From Thermohalobaculum sp039030915 (GTDB taxonomy: Bacteria; Pseudomonadota; Alphaproteobacteria; Rhodobacterales; Rhodobacteraceae): 64,000 bases of DNA. The translations under genes were made by a program, and so were the position numbers. The stretch lies in the NCBI GenBank assembly GCA_039030915.1, contig JBCCDG010000001.1, positions 45,194 through 109,193 of the forward strand, given 5' to 3'. Below, in pieces: positions 1 to 8,799 of this stretch (positions are counted from its first letter, which is position 1; every line of letters starts with the position of its first letter). The notes under the pieces were generated by a model. That model saw nothing but the letters and a program-made list of their open reading frames with translations, was not told the DNA's origin and did no database searches.

Positions 1-2075
1 TTCCGCTCTTTGCCGGTCTCGACGGTCTCAAGGGCGTCGGCCCGAAGGCGCAGAAGGCGTTCGAGCGGCTCGGCCTGACACGCATCCGCGACCTGCTTTT
101 CCACCTCCCCACTGGCGTGGTCGATCGCCGGCCGGTCGATAGCCTCGAGGGGCAACGCCCCGGCGCCACGGTGACGCTCCTCGTCGAGGTTCAGCGCCAC
201 ACAGCCCCCCGGCGCCGCGGCGCACCCTACCGGATTGGCGTGAAGGGCGGTGGCGCGCTCTTCGAGCTGGTCTTCTTTCGTGCGCAGGGGGACTGGCTCG
301 CGAGCCGCCTGCCCGTGGGCGCGAACCGTGTCGTCTCGGGCAAGCTCGACCTCTATGACGGCGCTTGGCAGATCGCGCATCCGGATCTCGTGCTGACCGA
401 GGATGAGGCTGCAACCCTGCCGCCCTTCGAGCCGGTCTATGGCATAGCGGAAGGGCTGACCCAGGGTACGCTGACGCGTGCGACAGATCAGGTGCTCGCG
501 CAGCTTCCGCCCCTTGCGGAATGGAATGATACCGCACTCCTCAAGCGCGAAGGCTGGCCTGCCTGGAACGTGGCGCTCGAAACCGCGCACCGGCCGGCGG
601 GATCGCTCGCCAGCGCCGATCAGATCGCTGCGCGCCGCCGCCTGGCCTTCGATGAGCTTCTGTCGCATCAGCTGGCGCTCGCGCTCGGCCGCGCCTCGAT
701 GCGCCGGGGGCGCGGCAGGTCGAATGTAGAACCTGAGGATTGCCCGGTAACAGACTCCATAAAAAGCGTTTTCAGCTATCGGGCGACTGCTGCCCAGATG
801 CGCTCGCTTGCCGAGATCAGGGCCGATATGGCCGATGAGGAGCGGATGATGCGCCTCCTCCAGGGCGATGTAGGCGCCGGCAAGACCTGGGTCGCCGCAA
901 TGGCGCTCGGCATCGCGACGGCCGCCGGCGGGCAGGGCGCGCTGATGGCACCGACGGAGATCCTGGCGCGGCAGCATGCGGCGGGCCTCACGCCGATCAT
1001 GGAGGCTGCGGGGATCGAGACCGTGCTGCTCACGGGGCGGGACCGGGGCGGCGTCCGCGCCGAGAAGCTCGGCGCCGTTGCCGATGGCCGGGCACAGCTT
1101 GTCATCGGCACCCATGCGCTCTTCTCCAGCGACGTCGCCTTTGACGATCTTCGTCTCGCCGTGATCGACGAGCAGCACCGCTTCGGCGTGCGTCAGCGCA
1201 TGGAGCTCACCGCCAAGGCGCCGCGGGGATGCGACCTTCTGATCATGACCGCCACGCCGATCCCGCGCACGCTCGCGCTGGCGGGTTATGGCGATCTCGA
1301 CATCTCGGTGCTGGACGAAAAGCCGCCGGGGCGGACGCCGGTCGACACGCGCCTCATCGCGGCAGAGCGGGTGGACGATGTGGTCGAGCGGCTGAAGACG
1401 GTGCTGGCGGCGGGGCGGCGGGCCTATTGGGTTTGTCCCGCCGTGGAGGATCGACCGGAGAGCGACGCGATCGCTGCCGAGACGCGCGCGCGCATGCTCT
1501 CGGCCAAGGTCGGGGCGGACAAGGTCGCGCTCGTCCACGGCCAGCTTGGCGCCGAGGCCAAGGATCAGGCGATGGCGGCGTTTCAGTCCGGGGCGCGACC
1601 GCTTCTGGTCGCCACGACGGTAATCGAGGTCGGCGTCGATGTGCCGGAGGCGACGATCATGGTGATCGAGCAGGCGGCGCGTTTCGGCCTCGCGCAGCTC
1701 CACCAGCTCAGGGGCCGCGTCGGGCGTGGGGCAGGGCAGTCGCACTGCCTTCTCCTCTATGAAAGCCCGTTGGCCGAGACTGCCGCAGCCCGCCTTTCGA
1801 TCCTGCGCGAGACCGAGGACGGCTTCCGCATCGCCGAGGAGGATCTGCGACTGCGCGGTGCGGGCGACATGATCGGTACGGCGCAATCCGGGCTGCCGCG
1901 GTTTCGTCTGGCCGATCTCGAACGAGACGGCGCGTTGATGGAGGTTGCGCGCGACGATGCGCGGCGCATCCTTGCCGTTGATCCTGATTTCAAATCTGCG
2001 CGAGGGCAGGCGCTCCGGGTGCTCCTCTACCTCATGGAGCGCGACGCATCGGTCCGGCTCCTGTCGAGCGGTTAG
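1..2075 (+). CDS. recG: ATP-dependent DNA helicase RecG, 5' end outside window
   Basis: RecG remodels stalled replication forks and Holliday junctions using ATP. The open frame is already running at base 3 and encodes typical RecG wedge-domain sequence (GLKGVGPKAQKAFERLG) before the first in-window GTG at 117, so the real start lies upstream and only a few tens of residues are missing. Visible motifs are the Walker A GDVGAGKT (864-887), the Walker B box DEQH (1167-1178), MTATPIPRTLAL, and motif VI QLRGRVGRG. It ends with the RecG-type TRG/C-terminal segment (RLRGAGDMIGTAQSG). No SOS box is visible for recG itself, but one lies 5 bp after its stop codon. Identification is secure. Confidence 0.97.
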   Translation, partial: PLFAGLDGLKGVGPKAQKAFERLGLTRIRDLLFHLPTGVVDRRPVDSLEGQRPGATVTLLVEVQRHTAPRRRGAPYRIGVKGGGALFELVFFRAQGDWLASRLPVGANRVVSGKLDLYDGAWQIAHPDLVLTEDEAATLPPFEPVYGIAEGLTQGTLTRATDQVLAQLPPLAEWNDTALLKREGWPAWNVALETAHRPAGSLASADQIAARRRLAFDELLSHQLALALGRASMRRGRGRSNVEPEDCPVTDSIKSVFSYRATAAQMRSLAEIRADMADEERMMRLLQGDVGAGKTWVAAMALGIATAAGGQGALMAPTEILARQHAAGLTPIMEAAGIETVLLTGRDRGGVRAEKLGAVADGRAQLVIGTHALFSSDVAFDDLRLAVIDEQHRFGVRQRMELTAKAPRGCDLLIMTATPIPRTLALAGYGDLDISVLDEKPPGRTPVDTRLIAAERVDDVVERLKTVLAAGRRAYWVCPAVEDRPESDAIAAETRARMLSAKVGADKVALVHGQLGAEAKDQAMAAFQSGARPLLVATTVIEVGVDVPEATIMVIEQAARFGLAQLHQLRGRVGRGAGQSHCLLLYESPLAETAAARLSILRETEDGFRIAEEDLRLRGAGDMIGTAQSGLPRFRLADLERDGALMEVARDDARRILAVDPDFKSARGQALRVLLYLMERDASVRLLSSG

Positions 2076-2079
2076 GCTT

Positions 2080-2094
2080 GTTCCATTAATGTTC
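2080..2094 (+). promoter_or_regulatory. LexA/SOS box GTTC-N7-GTTC
   Basis: The sequence GTTCCATTAATGTTC matches exactly the alphaproteobacterial LexA operator, a direct repeat GTTC-N7-GTTC. It starts 5 bp after the recG stop and lies 65 bp before the start of a 42-codon gene with a strong ribosome site. A second near match on the opposite strand, GAAC-N7-CAAC (one mismatch), lies at 2119-2133. The placement makes the small gene a probable LexA target; binding is inferred. Confidence 0.7.
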
Positions 2095-2158
2095 TTGCGA
2101 CTCAGCCGAATTTATGGTGAACATAGCATCAACGAAGCGATGACACCGGAGAGATGCC

Positions 2159-2287
2159 ATGACCGTGATCCGCCAAGCCCGCAGCTTCCTCGCCCATTCC
2201 CCCGCCGAGGCCGCCGCCGATGTGGCAGGGCTGGCTGGCATCTGTGCGCTGGTGTTCTGCGGCTTCGTTCTGCCGGTCCTGCTCTGA
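2159..2287 (+). CDS. SOS-box-preceded small membrane protein, 42 aa
   Basis: A 42-residue protein starts at ATG 2159, with GGAGAG at 2148-2153 as a well-placed ribosome site. The N-terminal 17 residues are polar with basic residues (MTVIRQARSFLAHS). Residues about 18-42 form one hydrophobic span ending in FCGFVLPVLL, so it is predicted to be a single-pass inner-membrane peptide with its N terminus in the cytoplasm. It has its own terminator (2421-2452), giving a short single-gene unit under an SOS box. I do not recognise a family. The context resembles the SOS-induced small membrane division inhibitor SidA of Caulobacter, but no sequence similarity is claimed. Confidence 0.72.
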   Translation: MTVIRQARSFLAHSPAEAAADVAGLAGICALVFCGFVLPVLL

Positions 2288-2420
2288 GGAGCAGACCGCC
2301 TCTCGCCCGCGGCACTGCTGCGGATGGCTGTCGCCGGCGCCTCGCGAGATGCCGGCGGGGACGGCTCCGGTCGCACCCCTGATTCCGATCCGTCCGGCCG
2401 CTCTGCCAGGCCGCCACCTT

Positions 2421-2452
2421 GCCGGTGCCCTTAGCGGGCGCCGGCCTTTTTC
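2421..2452 (+). terminator. Rho-independent terminator
   Basis: A 10-bp stem, GCCGGTGCCC paired with GGGCGCCGGC (one G-U), has a 5-base loop TTAGC and is followed by CTTTTTC. The T-run is on the plus strand only, so it ends the transcript of the 42-codon gene. No other plus-strand gene lies between that gene and here. Confidence 0.85.
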
Positions 2453-2512
2453 TGTCGTGATCGACAACGGCGGGGACGGGGGCGGAAACGGACTCCCAAC
2501 AGAGGCCTGGCG

Positions 2513-3505
2513 CTAGTGACCGGCGGCAGCCGCAGCCTTGGTGCGCCAGTCGAAGAGGCGCTTGTGACGATGGGCATGCGCGGTACCGAAACCGCCGGCG
2601 TCGGCCGCCTCGGCCCAATCCAGTGCCGTGATGCGCGCATCCTCCGAAATCCCGGTCAGATCGTCGCCGAGCCCCGCACGAAGGCGCGCGACCAGCGAGA
2701 GGACAGCGTCGAGGCGATGGCCCTCAAGCGGTCGATCCGAAAGCGCGCGGTCGAAGGCGTGGATGCGCGCCTCTGCGGCTGCCCTGAAGGCAAGCACCGC
2801 GTCTTCCTTCGCTTCCATCATCGCGTGTCGGGCTGCCGCGAAATAGGATCTGGCGGCAGGGTTCCGGTCGACATTGCGCTGCAGCTCGTAGAGCGCGCCC
2901 TCATAGCCGTCATGGCTGCGACCCGCCGAGGGCGGCACACTGACCGAACCGCGGAAAAGATCGATCGTGATGGGCGAAAACGCCGCAGTGGCGGGACGGA
3001 CCATCAGGATGTCGAAATCGCCCGAAAGCTCGAGGAACTCGAAGGCGCCTAGGCTGCGGCAGAACTCGAGCGCGGCGCCGAAGGCATCGATCTCGGTCTT
3101 CTCGATGCGGCGGGCAGGGGTCTCGCAATTCACCGCCTCCGTGCTGCCTTCGACGCCGGCGAAGCTCAGCGTCGCGCAGCCGCGGTCGCCTATGGCGCGC
3201 AGGGCGATCCCGCGCAATGCGTGAGGCACGGTGACGAAGTGCTGATCGCGTCCCTCCGTCCAGACCGTGCCGGGCGTATTCTCGCGTGCCCGGATCGTAA
3301 CCGTCACGCCGGGAAAACCCCCGGAGCGCACGGCCGCGAGATGCCGCGAAAGCTTAAGGTCGAAATCCGTGAAGACGTTGCGAGAGACGAGGTGCGAGAT
3401 CACGCATGGGCGATCATCGATCACATCCGCGTACTGCAGGTCCAAAAGGGGGATCCGTTCAACGCTGGGCTGAACGACCGTCTCAAAGAGGGTGAAATCA
3501 CGCAT
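2513..3505 (-). CDS. Conserved-looking protein of unknown function, 330 aa
   Basis: I do not recognise this protein. It is soluble, with no signal peptide or membrane span. The N-terminal two thirds look like mixed alpha/beta sequence (MRDFTLFETVVQPSVER, then FEFLELSGDFDILMVRP). The last third is alanine- and arginine-rich helix (SYFAAARHAMMEAKEDAVLA) ending in HAHRHKRLFDWRTKAAAAAGH. Start: ATG 3505 is preferred to the GTG two codons upstream; neither has a strong ribosome site. It lies downstream of hflX on the same strand with a 153-bp gap and could be last in the hfq-hflX transcript or have its own promoter. Codon use matches its neighbours. Confidence 0.75.
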   Translation of the reverse strand: MRDFTLFETVVQPSVERIPLLDLQYADVIDDRPCVISHLVSRNVFTDFDLKLSRHLAAVRSGGFPGVTVTIRARENTPGTVWTEGRDQHFVTVPHALRGIALRAIGDRGCATLSFAGVEGSTEAVNCETPARRIEKTEIDAFGAALEFCRSLGAFEFLELSGDFDILMVRPATAAFSPITIDLFRGSVSVPPSAGRSHDGYEGALYELQRNVDRNPAARSYFAAARHAMMEAKEDAVLAFRAAAEARIHAFDRALSDRPLEGHRLDAVLSLVARLRAGLGDDLTGISEDARITALDWAEAADAGGFGTAHAHRHKRLFDWRTKAAAAAGH

Positions 3506-3658
3506 AACCACACACCAAACGTTCGCAGCCCCGCGAATACCGCATGGTAGCTTACGGGATGATTAACAGGAAGCAGCGTTTCGCGTCAGGGTAGCATCAC
3601 ATGTCGATATGCGACCTGTGGCTGCAATCCACAGAAGCAATATTATGTTTGTAACTGC

Positions 3659-4954
3659 TCATTGGGCTGCGAGATTGTCGCGCCGCGTTATGCGAGCCTC
3701 GCCCGGGAATGCCTTGCGAAACTGGAAGAATTCCCGCTCGGTGAGCTCCACCAGCAAGGAAACGCCATCGGGCCCGTCCTCGCGTGCACGCACATCCGCA
3801 TGCCGATAGAGCCACCCCACCGCAGAACCGCTGTCATGGCCCAATGCAAGCTCGAGGCGCAGGCGTCTCGGAAAGAGGCGTTCCTCGATCATCTCGAGCA
3901 ACGCATCGACGTTCTCGCCCGTCACGGCGGAGACCCTAACCACCGAATCGCTGAACGTCCGAACCGGTTGCGCACGTTCGGCCTCGGGCAAGAGATCGAT
4001 CTTGTTCTGCACCTCGATGATCGCCTCGCGTGCCGCATCGTCGACGCCAAGTTCCTCGAGCACCTTCATCACGTCGCCCGCCTGGCTCTCCGTATCCGCG
4101 TGCGAGACGTCGCGCACATGGAGAATGATGTCGGCCTCCAGCACTTCCTCGAGCGTGGCCCGGAAGGCGGCGACGAGCTGTGTCGGCAGGTTCGAGATGA
4201 AGCCCACCGTGTCTGAGAGGATGCAGATGCGCCCAGACGGCAGCGACAGGCGCCGCATCGTCGGGTCGAGCGTGGCGAAGAGCATATCCTCGGCCATCAC
4301 CTGGGCCGTGGTCAGCCGGGTGAAGAGCGTCGAGGTGCCCGCCGTGGTGTAGCCAACGAGGGCCACGACCGGCTGAGGCACCTTGGCACGCTTTTGGCGA
4401 TGGAGCGCGCGGGTCTTCACCACCTTCTCGAGCAGGCGGCGAAGCTTGGTGATCTTCTCGTCGATCATCCGACGGTCGGCTTCGATCTGCGTCTCGCCGG
4501 GGCCGCCCATGAAGCCGACGCCGCCGCGTTGACGCTCGAGATGGGTCCACGAGCGAACGAGGCGGGACTTCTGGTAGGTCAGGTGCGCAAGCTCCACCTG
4601 GAGCACACCTTCACGCGTCTGCGCTCTCTCGCCGAAAATCTCTAGGATCAGGCCCGTCCGGTCGAGGACCTTGGCCTTCCAGGCGCGTTCGAGATTGCGC
4701 TGCTGCACGGGGCTGAGGCTACCGTTGACGATGACGAGGTCGATCTCATGCGCCTCGAACCGTCGGCCGAGCTCCTCGACCTTGCCGGGGCCGATCAGCG
4801 TGGCCGGGTTGGGCTTCGGCACCTTGACGATATCGGCATCGACCGGGGAGAGGTCGATGGCGGCGGCGAGACTCACGGCCTCCGCGAGCGCGCCGTCAGG
4901 GTCCGGCGCGTCCGACTGCTTGAGATCGAGATGCAGGACGAAGGCCCGGGTCAC
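3659..4954 (-). CDS. hflX: GTPase HflX with altered P-loop
   Basis: HflX is a ribosome-splitting GTPase. The N-terminal HflX domain (about residues 20-190) includes the family signatures NPATLIGPGKVEEL and GGVGFMGGPGETQIE. The G domain follows: G3 DTVGF (248-252), G4 NKID and G5 SAVTG are normal. The P-loop, usually GYTNAGKST, reads GYTTAGTST (201-209), so the invariant Lys is Thr207 (codon at 4334-4336), and two nearby Asn positions (204, 212) are also Thr. This should impair GTP binding, unless the nucleotide is held in another way. GTG start; hfq lies 28 bp upstream, the usual hfq-hflX pairing. Length of 431 residues is normal. Confidence 0.95.
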   Translation of the reverse strand: MTRAFVLHLDLKQSDAPDPDGALAEAVSLAAAIDLSPVDADIVKVPKPNPATLIGPGKVEELGRRFEAHEIDLVIVNGSLSPVQQRNLERAWKAKVLDRTGLILEIFGERAQTREGVLQVELAHLTYQKSRLVRSWTHLERQRGGVGFMGGPGETQIEADRRMIDEKITKLRRLLEKVVKTRALHRQKRAKVPQPVVALVGYTTAGTSTLFTRLTTAQVMAEDMLFATLDPTMRRLSLPSGRICILSDTVGFISNLPTQLVAAFRATLEEVLEADIILHVRDVSHADTESQAGDVMKVLEELGVDDAAREAIIEVQNKIDLLPEAERAQPVRTFSDSVVRVSAVTGENVDALLEMIEERLFPRRLRLELALGHDSGSAVGWLYRHADVRAREDGPDGVSLLVELTEREFFQFRKAFPGEARITRRDNLAAQ

Positions 4955-4982
4955 GCGCCCCCTGCCCCGGCCGGCCTGCCGG

Positions 4983-5225
4983 TCACTCGGCCTGGTCCTG
5001 ATCGTAGAGGCTGAAGGGCTGCCCCGGCATCACGGTCGAGATCGCGTGCTTGTAGACGAGCTGGCTCTGACCGTCCCGACGCAGCAGCACGCAGAAATTG
5101 TCGAACCAAGTGATAACGCCCTGGAGCTTGACGCCGTTTACGAGAAATACCGTCACCGGAATTTTCTGTTTGCGGATATGATTAAGGAAGACGTCCTGCA
5201 GGTTCTGTTTGTTTTCGCTGGCCAT
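4983..5225 (-). CDS. hfq: RNA chaperone Hfq
   Basis: Hfq is the hexameric Sm-like chaperone that pairs small RNAs with mRNAs. The 80-residue protein has the Sm1 motif with VNGVKLQGVITWFDNF and the Sm2 motif LVYKHAIST, followed by a short acidic tail, typical of alphaproteobacteria. It sits between trkH upstream (73-bp gap) and hflX downstream (28-bp gap), the conserved order of this group. Its presence is consistent with the candidate small RNA found at 52556-52634. Confidence 0.98.
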   Translation of the reverse strand: MASENKQNLQDVFLNHIRKQKIPVTVFLVNGVKLQGVITWFDNFCVLLRRDGQSQLVYKHAISTVMPGQPFSLYDQDQAE

Positions 5226-5298
5226 TTTTTGTGCCTGTCTGTTCGTTGGTGTCGCGCGCAGCGGCTAGCGCCGCGTCACACAGGCGCGAATGTGGCCC

Positions 5299-6927
5299 CT
5301 AGGCTGCAGGCTTTCCAGAGTTTTTTCGCTGCGGCAGCATGGAAAGCAGGGTTTCGCGTCGGAAAAGCGCGATAACTGCCAGCGTCTCCATGCGCCCCAG
5401 GATCATTCCGGCTGCACAGCAGGCCCGCTGCCAGCCATCGAGAAGGGCATAGCTTTCATGGCCTTGCGCCACGAAACCGAAGACGGGGCCGGTGTTCGAG
5501 ACCGAGGAGACGGCGGCGATGAAGGCAGGCTCGAAGGCGAGGCCGGTGACCGCGAGCGCGAAAGCAACGACGAAGACCGAACCTGCATAGAGCATGATGA
5601 AGGCCCAGCCCAGGAAGGCCCCCTCCCCCACCAGGCCCTTCAGCCCGGCGCCCACGCCGGTGCCCGAGCCACCGACTACGCTCGGTTGCGCCAGACGGTC
5701 GATCTCGCGCAGTCCGTGGCGAATGAGGGCCGCTGCGCGGATGAGCTTGATCCCGCCCGCCGTCGTCGCCGCGCCCCCCCCGATGGCGGCGAGGCCGAGC
5801 AGGAGGAGCGTCGGGTTGTCGAGCCCTGCCCAGGCGCGCGCGCCCTCCCAGGCAGCCGCCTCGTAGCCCGTGGTCGTCAGGAAGCTGAGCGTCGTGAAGA
5901 GGATACCCCAGAGCGCCGTCAGCGCATCGATACCATTCTCCCCGAGATCGAGCTCGAAGGCCGCCAGCCAGTGGCGCAGGAAGAGCGCGAGGGTCGCGCA
6001 GGCGACGATGATCGCCGCGAGCCTCAGCTCGGGGTCACGCCGCAAGGTCACGTCCCGCCCGATCCGCGTGGCCCTGCCGTAGAAGCGCGAGGTGCAGGCG
6101 GCGAGCATGAAGACCGCCGCGATCGCCTCAGCCGGGATGTTGTCGAAGGCAGGCGTCATCGGCCGCTGGGCGGAGATCCCGCTCGTCGAGATCACGCCGA
6201 GCGCGTGCACGATGCTCGAGAGATCGAGCGGCTGCGCGCTCCCGACCAGAATGATGAGCGCGCAGGTCAGCCCCGCGTAGACTGGCAGGATGGCGCGGAG
6301 AGCGCGGCGCAGCCGTTCCCCGATGGGCGGTGTGTGCGCGCCGAGCTCTGCCAGACGCACATCGCCTGTCGTCACGCTTGCCGCACTGGCTGTCGGCGTC
6401 GTCACCTCGAAGCCGCCCATGCGCCGGGGCGCCAGAACCACATAGGCCGCGGTCAGCGTCAGGAGCCCGCCCATCCAGCCCATCATGCCCCGCCAGAGAT
6501 GGATCGCGTCGGGCACGAGATCGGGCCGCGCATAGCCGGTGCTGCCTGTGGTGGTGAAGCTCGCCACCATCTCGAACCAGGCGCCGACCCAGCCGAGCGA
6601 GGGGGTGAGAAGGAGGAGCGGAATCGCCGCGAAAGCCGGCAGCACGGCCCAGGCCACCAGAAGCGATGCAAGCTCGAGCTGCGGGCTGCTCTCAGCCGCC
6701 CTGCTTGCCAGCGCGACCCGCGCGATGGCCGCGGCGAAGCCTGAGAAGAGGCCCCCGTAGAGAAAGGCGCGGGCCGACCGCTCGTCCCCCTCCACCAGCG
6801 CAAAGATCATCGGCAGCGCCATCGCCAGCGCCAACATTCCCAGCGCAGGCGCAAACAGCGCCGACTGCTCCCTACCCTTCTCCCGCCGCTGGCGCGCACG
6901 CATGGTTCTGCGGGATGGGAGCGCCAT
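5299..6927 (-). CDS. trkH: Potassium uptake protein TrkH
   Basis: TrkH is the membrane channel subunit of the Trk potassium uptake system. The 542-residue protein is strongly hydrophobic with about ten membrane segments. Four pore-loop regions carrying the selectivity glycines are visible: TTTGSTGYA, ISTSGIS, LTTTGYE and SVSNTGPVFG. The first roughly 20 residues are unusually basic (RRTMRARQRREKGRE). Its start lies 2 bp after the trkA stop codon, so the two subunits are cotranscribed and probably translationally coupled. Confidence 0.95.
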   Translation of the reverse strand: MALPSRRTMRARQRREKGREQSALFAPALGMLALAMALPMIFALVEGDERSARAFLYGGLFSGFAAAIARVALASRAAESSPQLELASLLVAWAVLPAFAAIPLLLLTPSLGWVGAWFEMVASFTTTGSTGYARPDLVPDAIHLWRGMMGWMGGLLTLTAAYVVLAPRRMGGFEVTTPTASAASVTTGDVRLAELGAHTPPIGERLRRALRAILPVYAGLTCALIILVGSAQPLDLSSIVHALGVISTSGISAQRPMTPAFDNIPAEAIAAVFMLAACTSRFYGRATRIGRDVTLRRDPELRLAAIIVACATLALFLRHWLAAFELDLGENGIDALTALWGILFTTLSFLTTTGYEAAAWEGARAWAGLDNPTLLLLGLAAIGGGAATTAGGIKLIRAAALIRHGLREIDRLAQPSVVGGSGTGVGAGLKGLVGEGAFLGWAFIMLYAGSVFVVAFALAVTGLAFEPAFIAAVSSVSNTGPVFGFVAQGHESYALLDGWQRACCAAGMILGRMETLAVIALFRRETLLSMLPQRKNSGKPAA

Positions 6928-6929
6928 GT

Positions 6930-8303
6930 TCAGAAGAAGTCGATGCTGACGCGGAACATCTGCTCGACCTTGTGGACCGCCGAGCGCACGGCGAAGAGCA
7001 CGAGCACATCGCCGACCGAGATCGTGAGATCGCCGTGCGGCATCGCGATCCCCTTGGCTGTCCGCACCGCGCCGACGATGGAGCCGCGCGGCAGGCTGAT
7101 ATCGCGAAGCCGCTTGCCCGCAAGCGCCGAGGTGCTCATCACCTGCGCCTCGATCACCTCGCCCTCGCTCGAGCCGATGGTGTAGACGGCGCGGATCTTG
7201 CCCCGGCGCACATGGCGCAGGATGGAGCTGACGGTCGTCGCCCGCGGGTCGATCAGCGCATCGACGCTCAGCGGATCGGCCAGCCGGTCAAAGGTCGGGT
7301 CCTTGGAAAGCGCGATGGAGATCAGGGGGTTGAGCTGCTCGGCCAGCGCGCAGGAGAGGAGGTTCGTGCGGTCGTCATCCGTGAGCGCGACGATGGCGTC
7401 GGCGTCCTCGATGCCTGCCTCCTGTAGGATGCCCACATCGAGCGCGTCGCCGTTCAGCACGACTGTCCGGCTCAAGCGGTCCGCCGCCCGCTCCGCCCTG
7501 TCCCGGTCGCGCTCGATCATCGTTGCGCGATAATTCTGCCGCCGCTCGATCTCGCGCGCAACGCGCAGGCCCACATTTCCGGCGCCGACCACGATTATGC
7601 GCGAGGCGACGCGGTTCTTCTTGCCGAAGATGCCGAAGGCGCGCTGCACATCCTCCCGCGCTGCGACGAAATAGACCTCGTCATCGGCAAAGAGCTGGTC
7701 TTCGGCCGAGGCGGTGAAAAGCTTCCCGTCGCGCCTGATCGCAACCACGATCGCCTTCAGCGTCGAGAAGAGCTCAGAGAGCTGGCGGAGCGGCGTGTTT
7801 GTGACCGGGCAACTTTCCTCGATCCTGATTCCGACGAAGTTTACGTCGCCATCCAGAAACGGTTCGATATCGAAGGCCGCCGTCGCCTGAAGGCGGCGCA
7901 GCGTTACATGCGCCACCTCGCTCTCCGGGCTGATGATCACGTCGATGGGCAGATGGTCGCGCCGGAAGAGATCCGACCACTCCGCCTCGAGATAGCTCTC
8001 CGTCCGGATACGCGCGATCTTGGTCGGCACCTCGAAGACCGAATGCGCCACCTGGCAGGCGACCATGTTGACCTCGTCCATCGAGGTCGCGGCGATCAGC
8101 ATGTCGCAATCCCGCGTGCCGGCGCGGGCCAGGACGTCGGGATGCGATGCAAAGCCGATCACGCCGGAGACGTCGTACATGTCCGTCAAGCGGCGGACGA
8201 GCGCGGCGTTATGGTCGATGACGGTGACCGAATTGCCTTCGTCGGCGAGATGGCGGGCGATTTGCGAGCCTACCTGTCCCGCCCCGCAGACCACGACTTC
8301 CAT
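6930..8303 (-). CDS. trkA: Trk system potassium transporter regulatory subunit TrkA
   Basis: TrkA is the cytoplasmic NAD(H)-binding gating ring of the Trk system. The 457-residue protein is a duplicated RCK unit: a first Rossmann fold starts at residue 1 (GAGQVGSQIA), and a second near residue 233 (GAGNVGLRVA). Each is followed by a TrkA-C domain. It heads the trkA-trkH pair. There is no clear ribosome site before its ATG; instead a strong inverted repeat (8308-8341) lies 4 bp upstream. The surrounding ntr and hfq genes match the conserved alphaproteobacterial order. Confidence 0.97.
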   Translation of the reverse strand: MEVVVCGAGQVGSQIARHLADEGNSVTVIDHNAALVRRLTDMYDVSGVIGFASHPDVLARAGTRDCDMLIAATSMDEVNMVACQVAHSVFEVPTKIARIRTESYLEAEWSDLFRRDHLPIDVIISPESEVAHVTLRRLQATAAFDIEPFLDGDVNFVGIRIEESCPVTNTPLRQLSELFSTLKAIVVAIRRDGKLFTASAEDQLFADDEVYFVAAREDVQRAFGIFGKKNRVASRIIVVGAGNVGLRVAREIERRQNYRATMIERDRDRAERAADRLSRTVVLNGDALDVGILQEAGIEDADAIVALTDDDRTNLLSCALAEQLNPLISIALSKDPTFDRLADPLSVDALIDPRATTVSSILRHVRRGKIRAVYTIGSSEGEVIEAQVMSTSALAGKRLRDISLPRGSIVGAVRTAKGIAMPHGDLTISVGDVLVLFAVRSAVHKVEQMFRVSIDFF

Positions 8304-8307
8304 GGAG

Positions 8308-8341
8308 CACCGTTTTCCGCCCGAAGGGTTCGGGAACGGTG
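8308..8341 (-). promoter_or_regulatory. Hairpin in the trkA leader
   Basis: Read on the minus strand, an outer 7-bp stem CACCGTT/AACGGTG encloses an inner 6-bp stem CCCGAA/TTCGGG with a 3-base loop and a 5-base bulge. The 3' arm ends 4 bases before the trkA ATG. It has no T-run on either strand, so it is more likely to affect trkA translation than to end transcription. The function is inferred. Confidence 0.4.
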
Positions 8342-8553
8342 GTGCGGGCGGGCGGCGCTGTCAAGCAAGCGCGGTTGCAGGTGTCTCGATCAGGCGCGCT
8401 GGGTCCGATCCGGCGGGCCGGCGCATGCCATCGTCACGTCCCTGGCTGCGCCGCGCGCCGAGTTCTTGCCCCCATCGGCGCCGCGGCGCGGCCAGCGGAT
8501 CCCCCCAACGGCGCTCGGCGCCCCTCGCCGAACGCCGGGCACGCCATCTCCTG

Positions 8554-8766
8554 TCAATGAAGCCGAAGTTCGGGTGCGCGATAGGCCCAGGCGACCGGGC
8601 CGTGCGCATGCGTCGGCCATGCCGTCTCATGCGCTACGGGCGTGATCAGCGCGCCGGGAAACGGCATCGCCGCCTTTGCCTCGCGCGCATTGCGCGCCCG
8701 GATGTAGCCCCCACCGAGCTCACGCCCGGCGACCTCGTCACAGATGAAGAAGCTATAGAACTGCAT
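8554..8766 (-). CDS. Small hypothetical protein, 70 aa
   Basis: This short soluble protein of unknown function begins MQFYSFFICDEVAGRELGGG and contains the segment RNAREAKAAMPFPG. I chose ATG 8766, which has GGAG nine bases upstream; an in-frame TTG eleven codons earlier is less likely. It stands alone between ntrX and trkA on the same strand. The sequence upstream of it (8800-8915) is clearly richer in AT than the rest of the window and could hold its promoter. The frame looks protein-like but there is no family motif. Confidence 0.5.
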   Translation of the reverse strand: MQFYSFFICDEVAGRELGGGYIRARNAREAKAAMPFPGALITPVAHETAWPTHAHGPVAWAYRAPELRLH

Positions 8767-8799
8767 ATCGTCAAGCTCCGGCACGATCCGAAACAGCAA

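Noticed and set aside
5290..6744. 484-codon plus-strand open frame antisense to trkH
   Set aside because: GC-rich shadow of trkH: very Arg/Glu/Gly-rich with no domain, while the minus strand encodes a clear TrkH.
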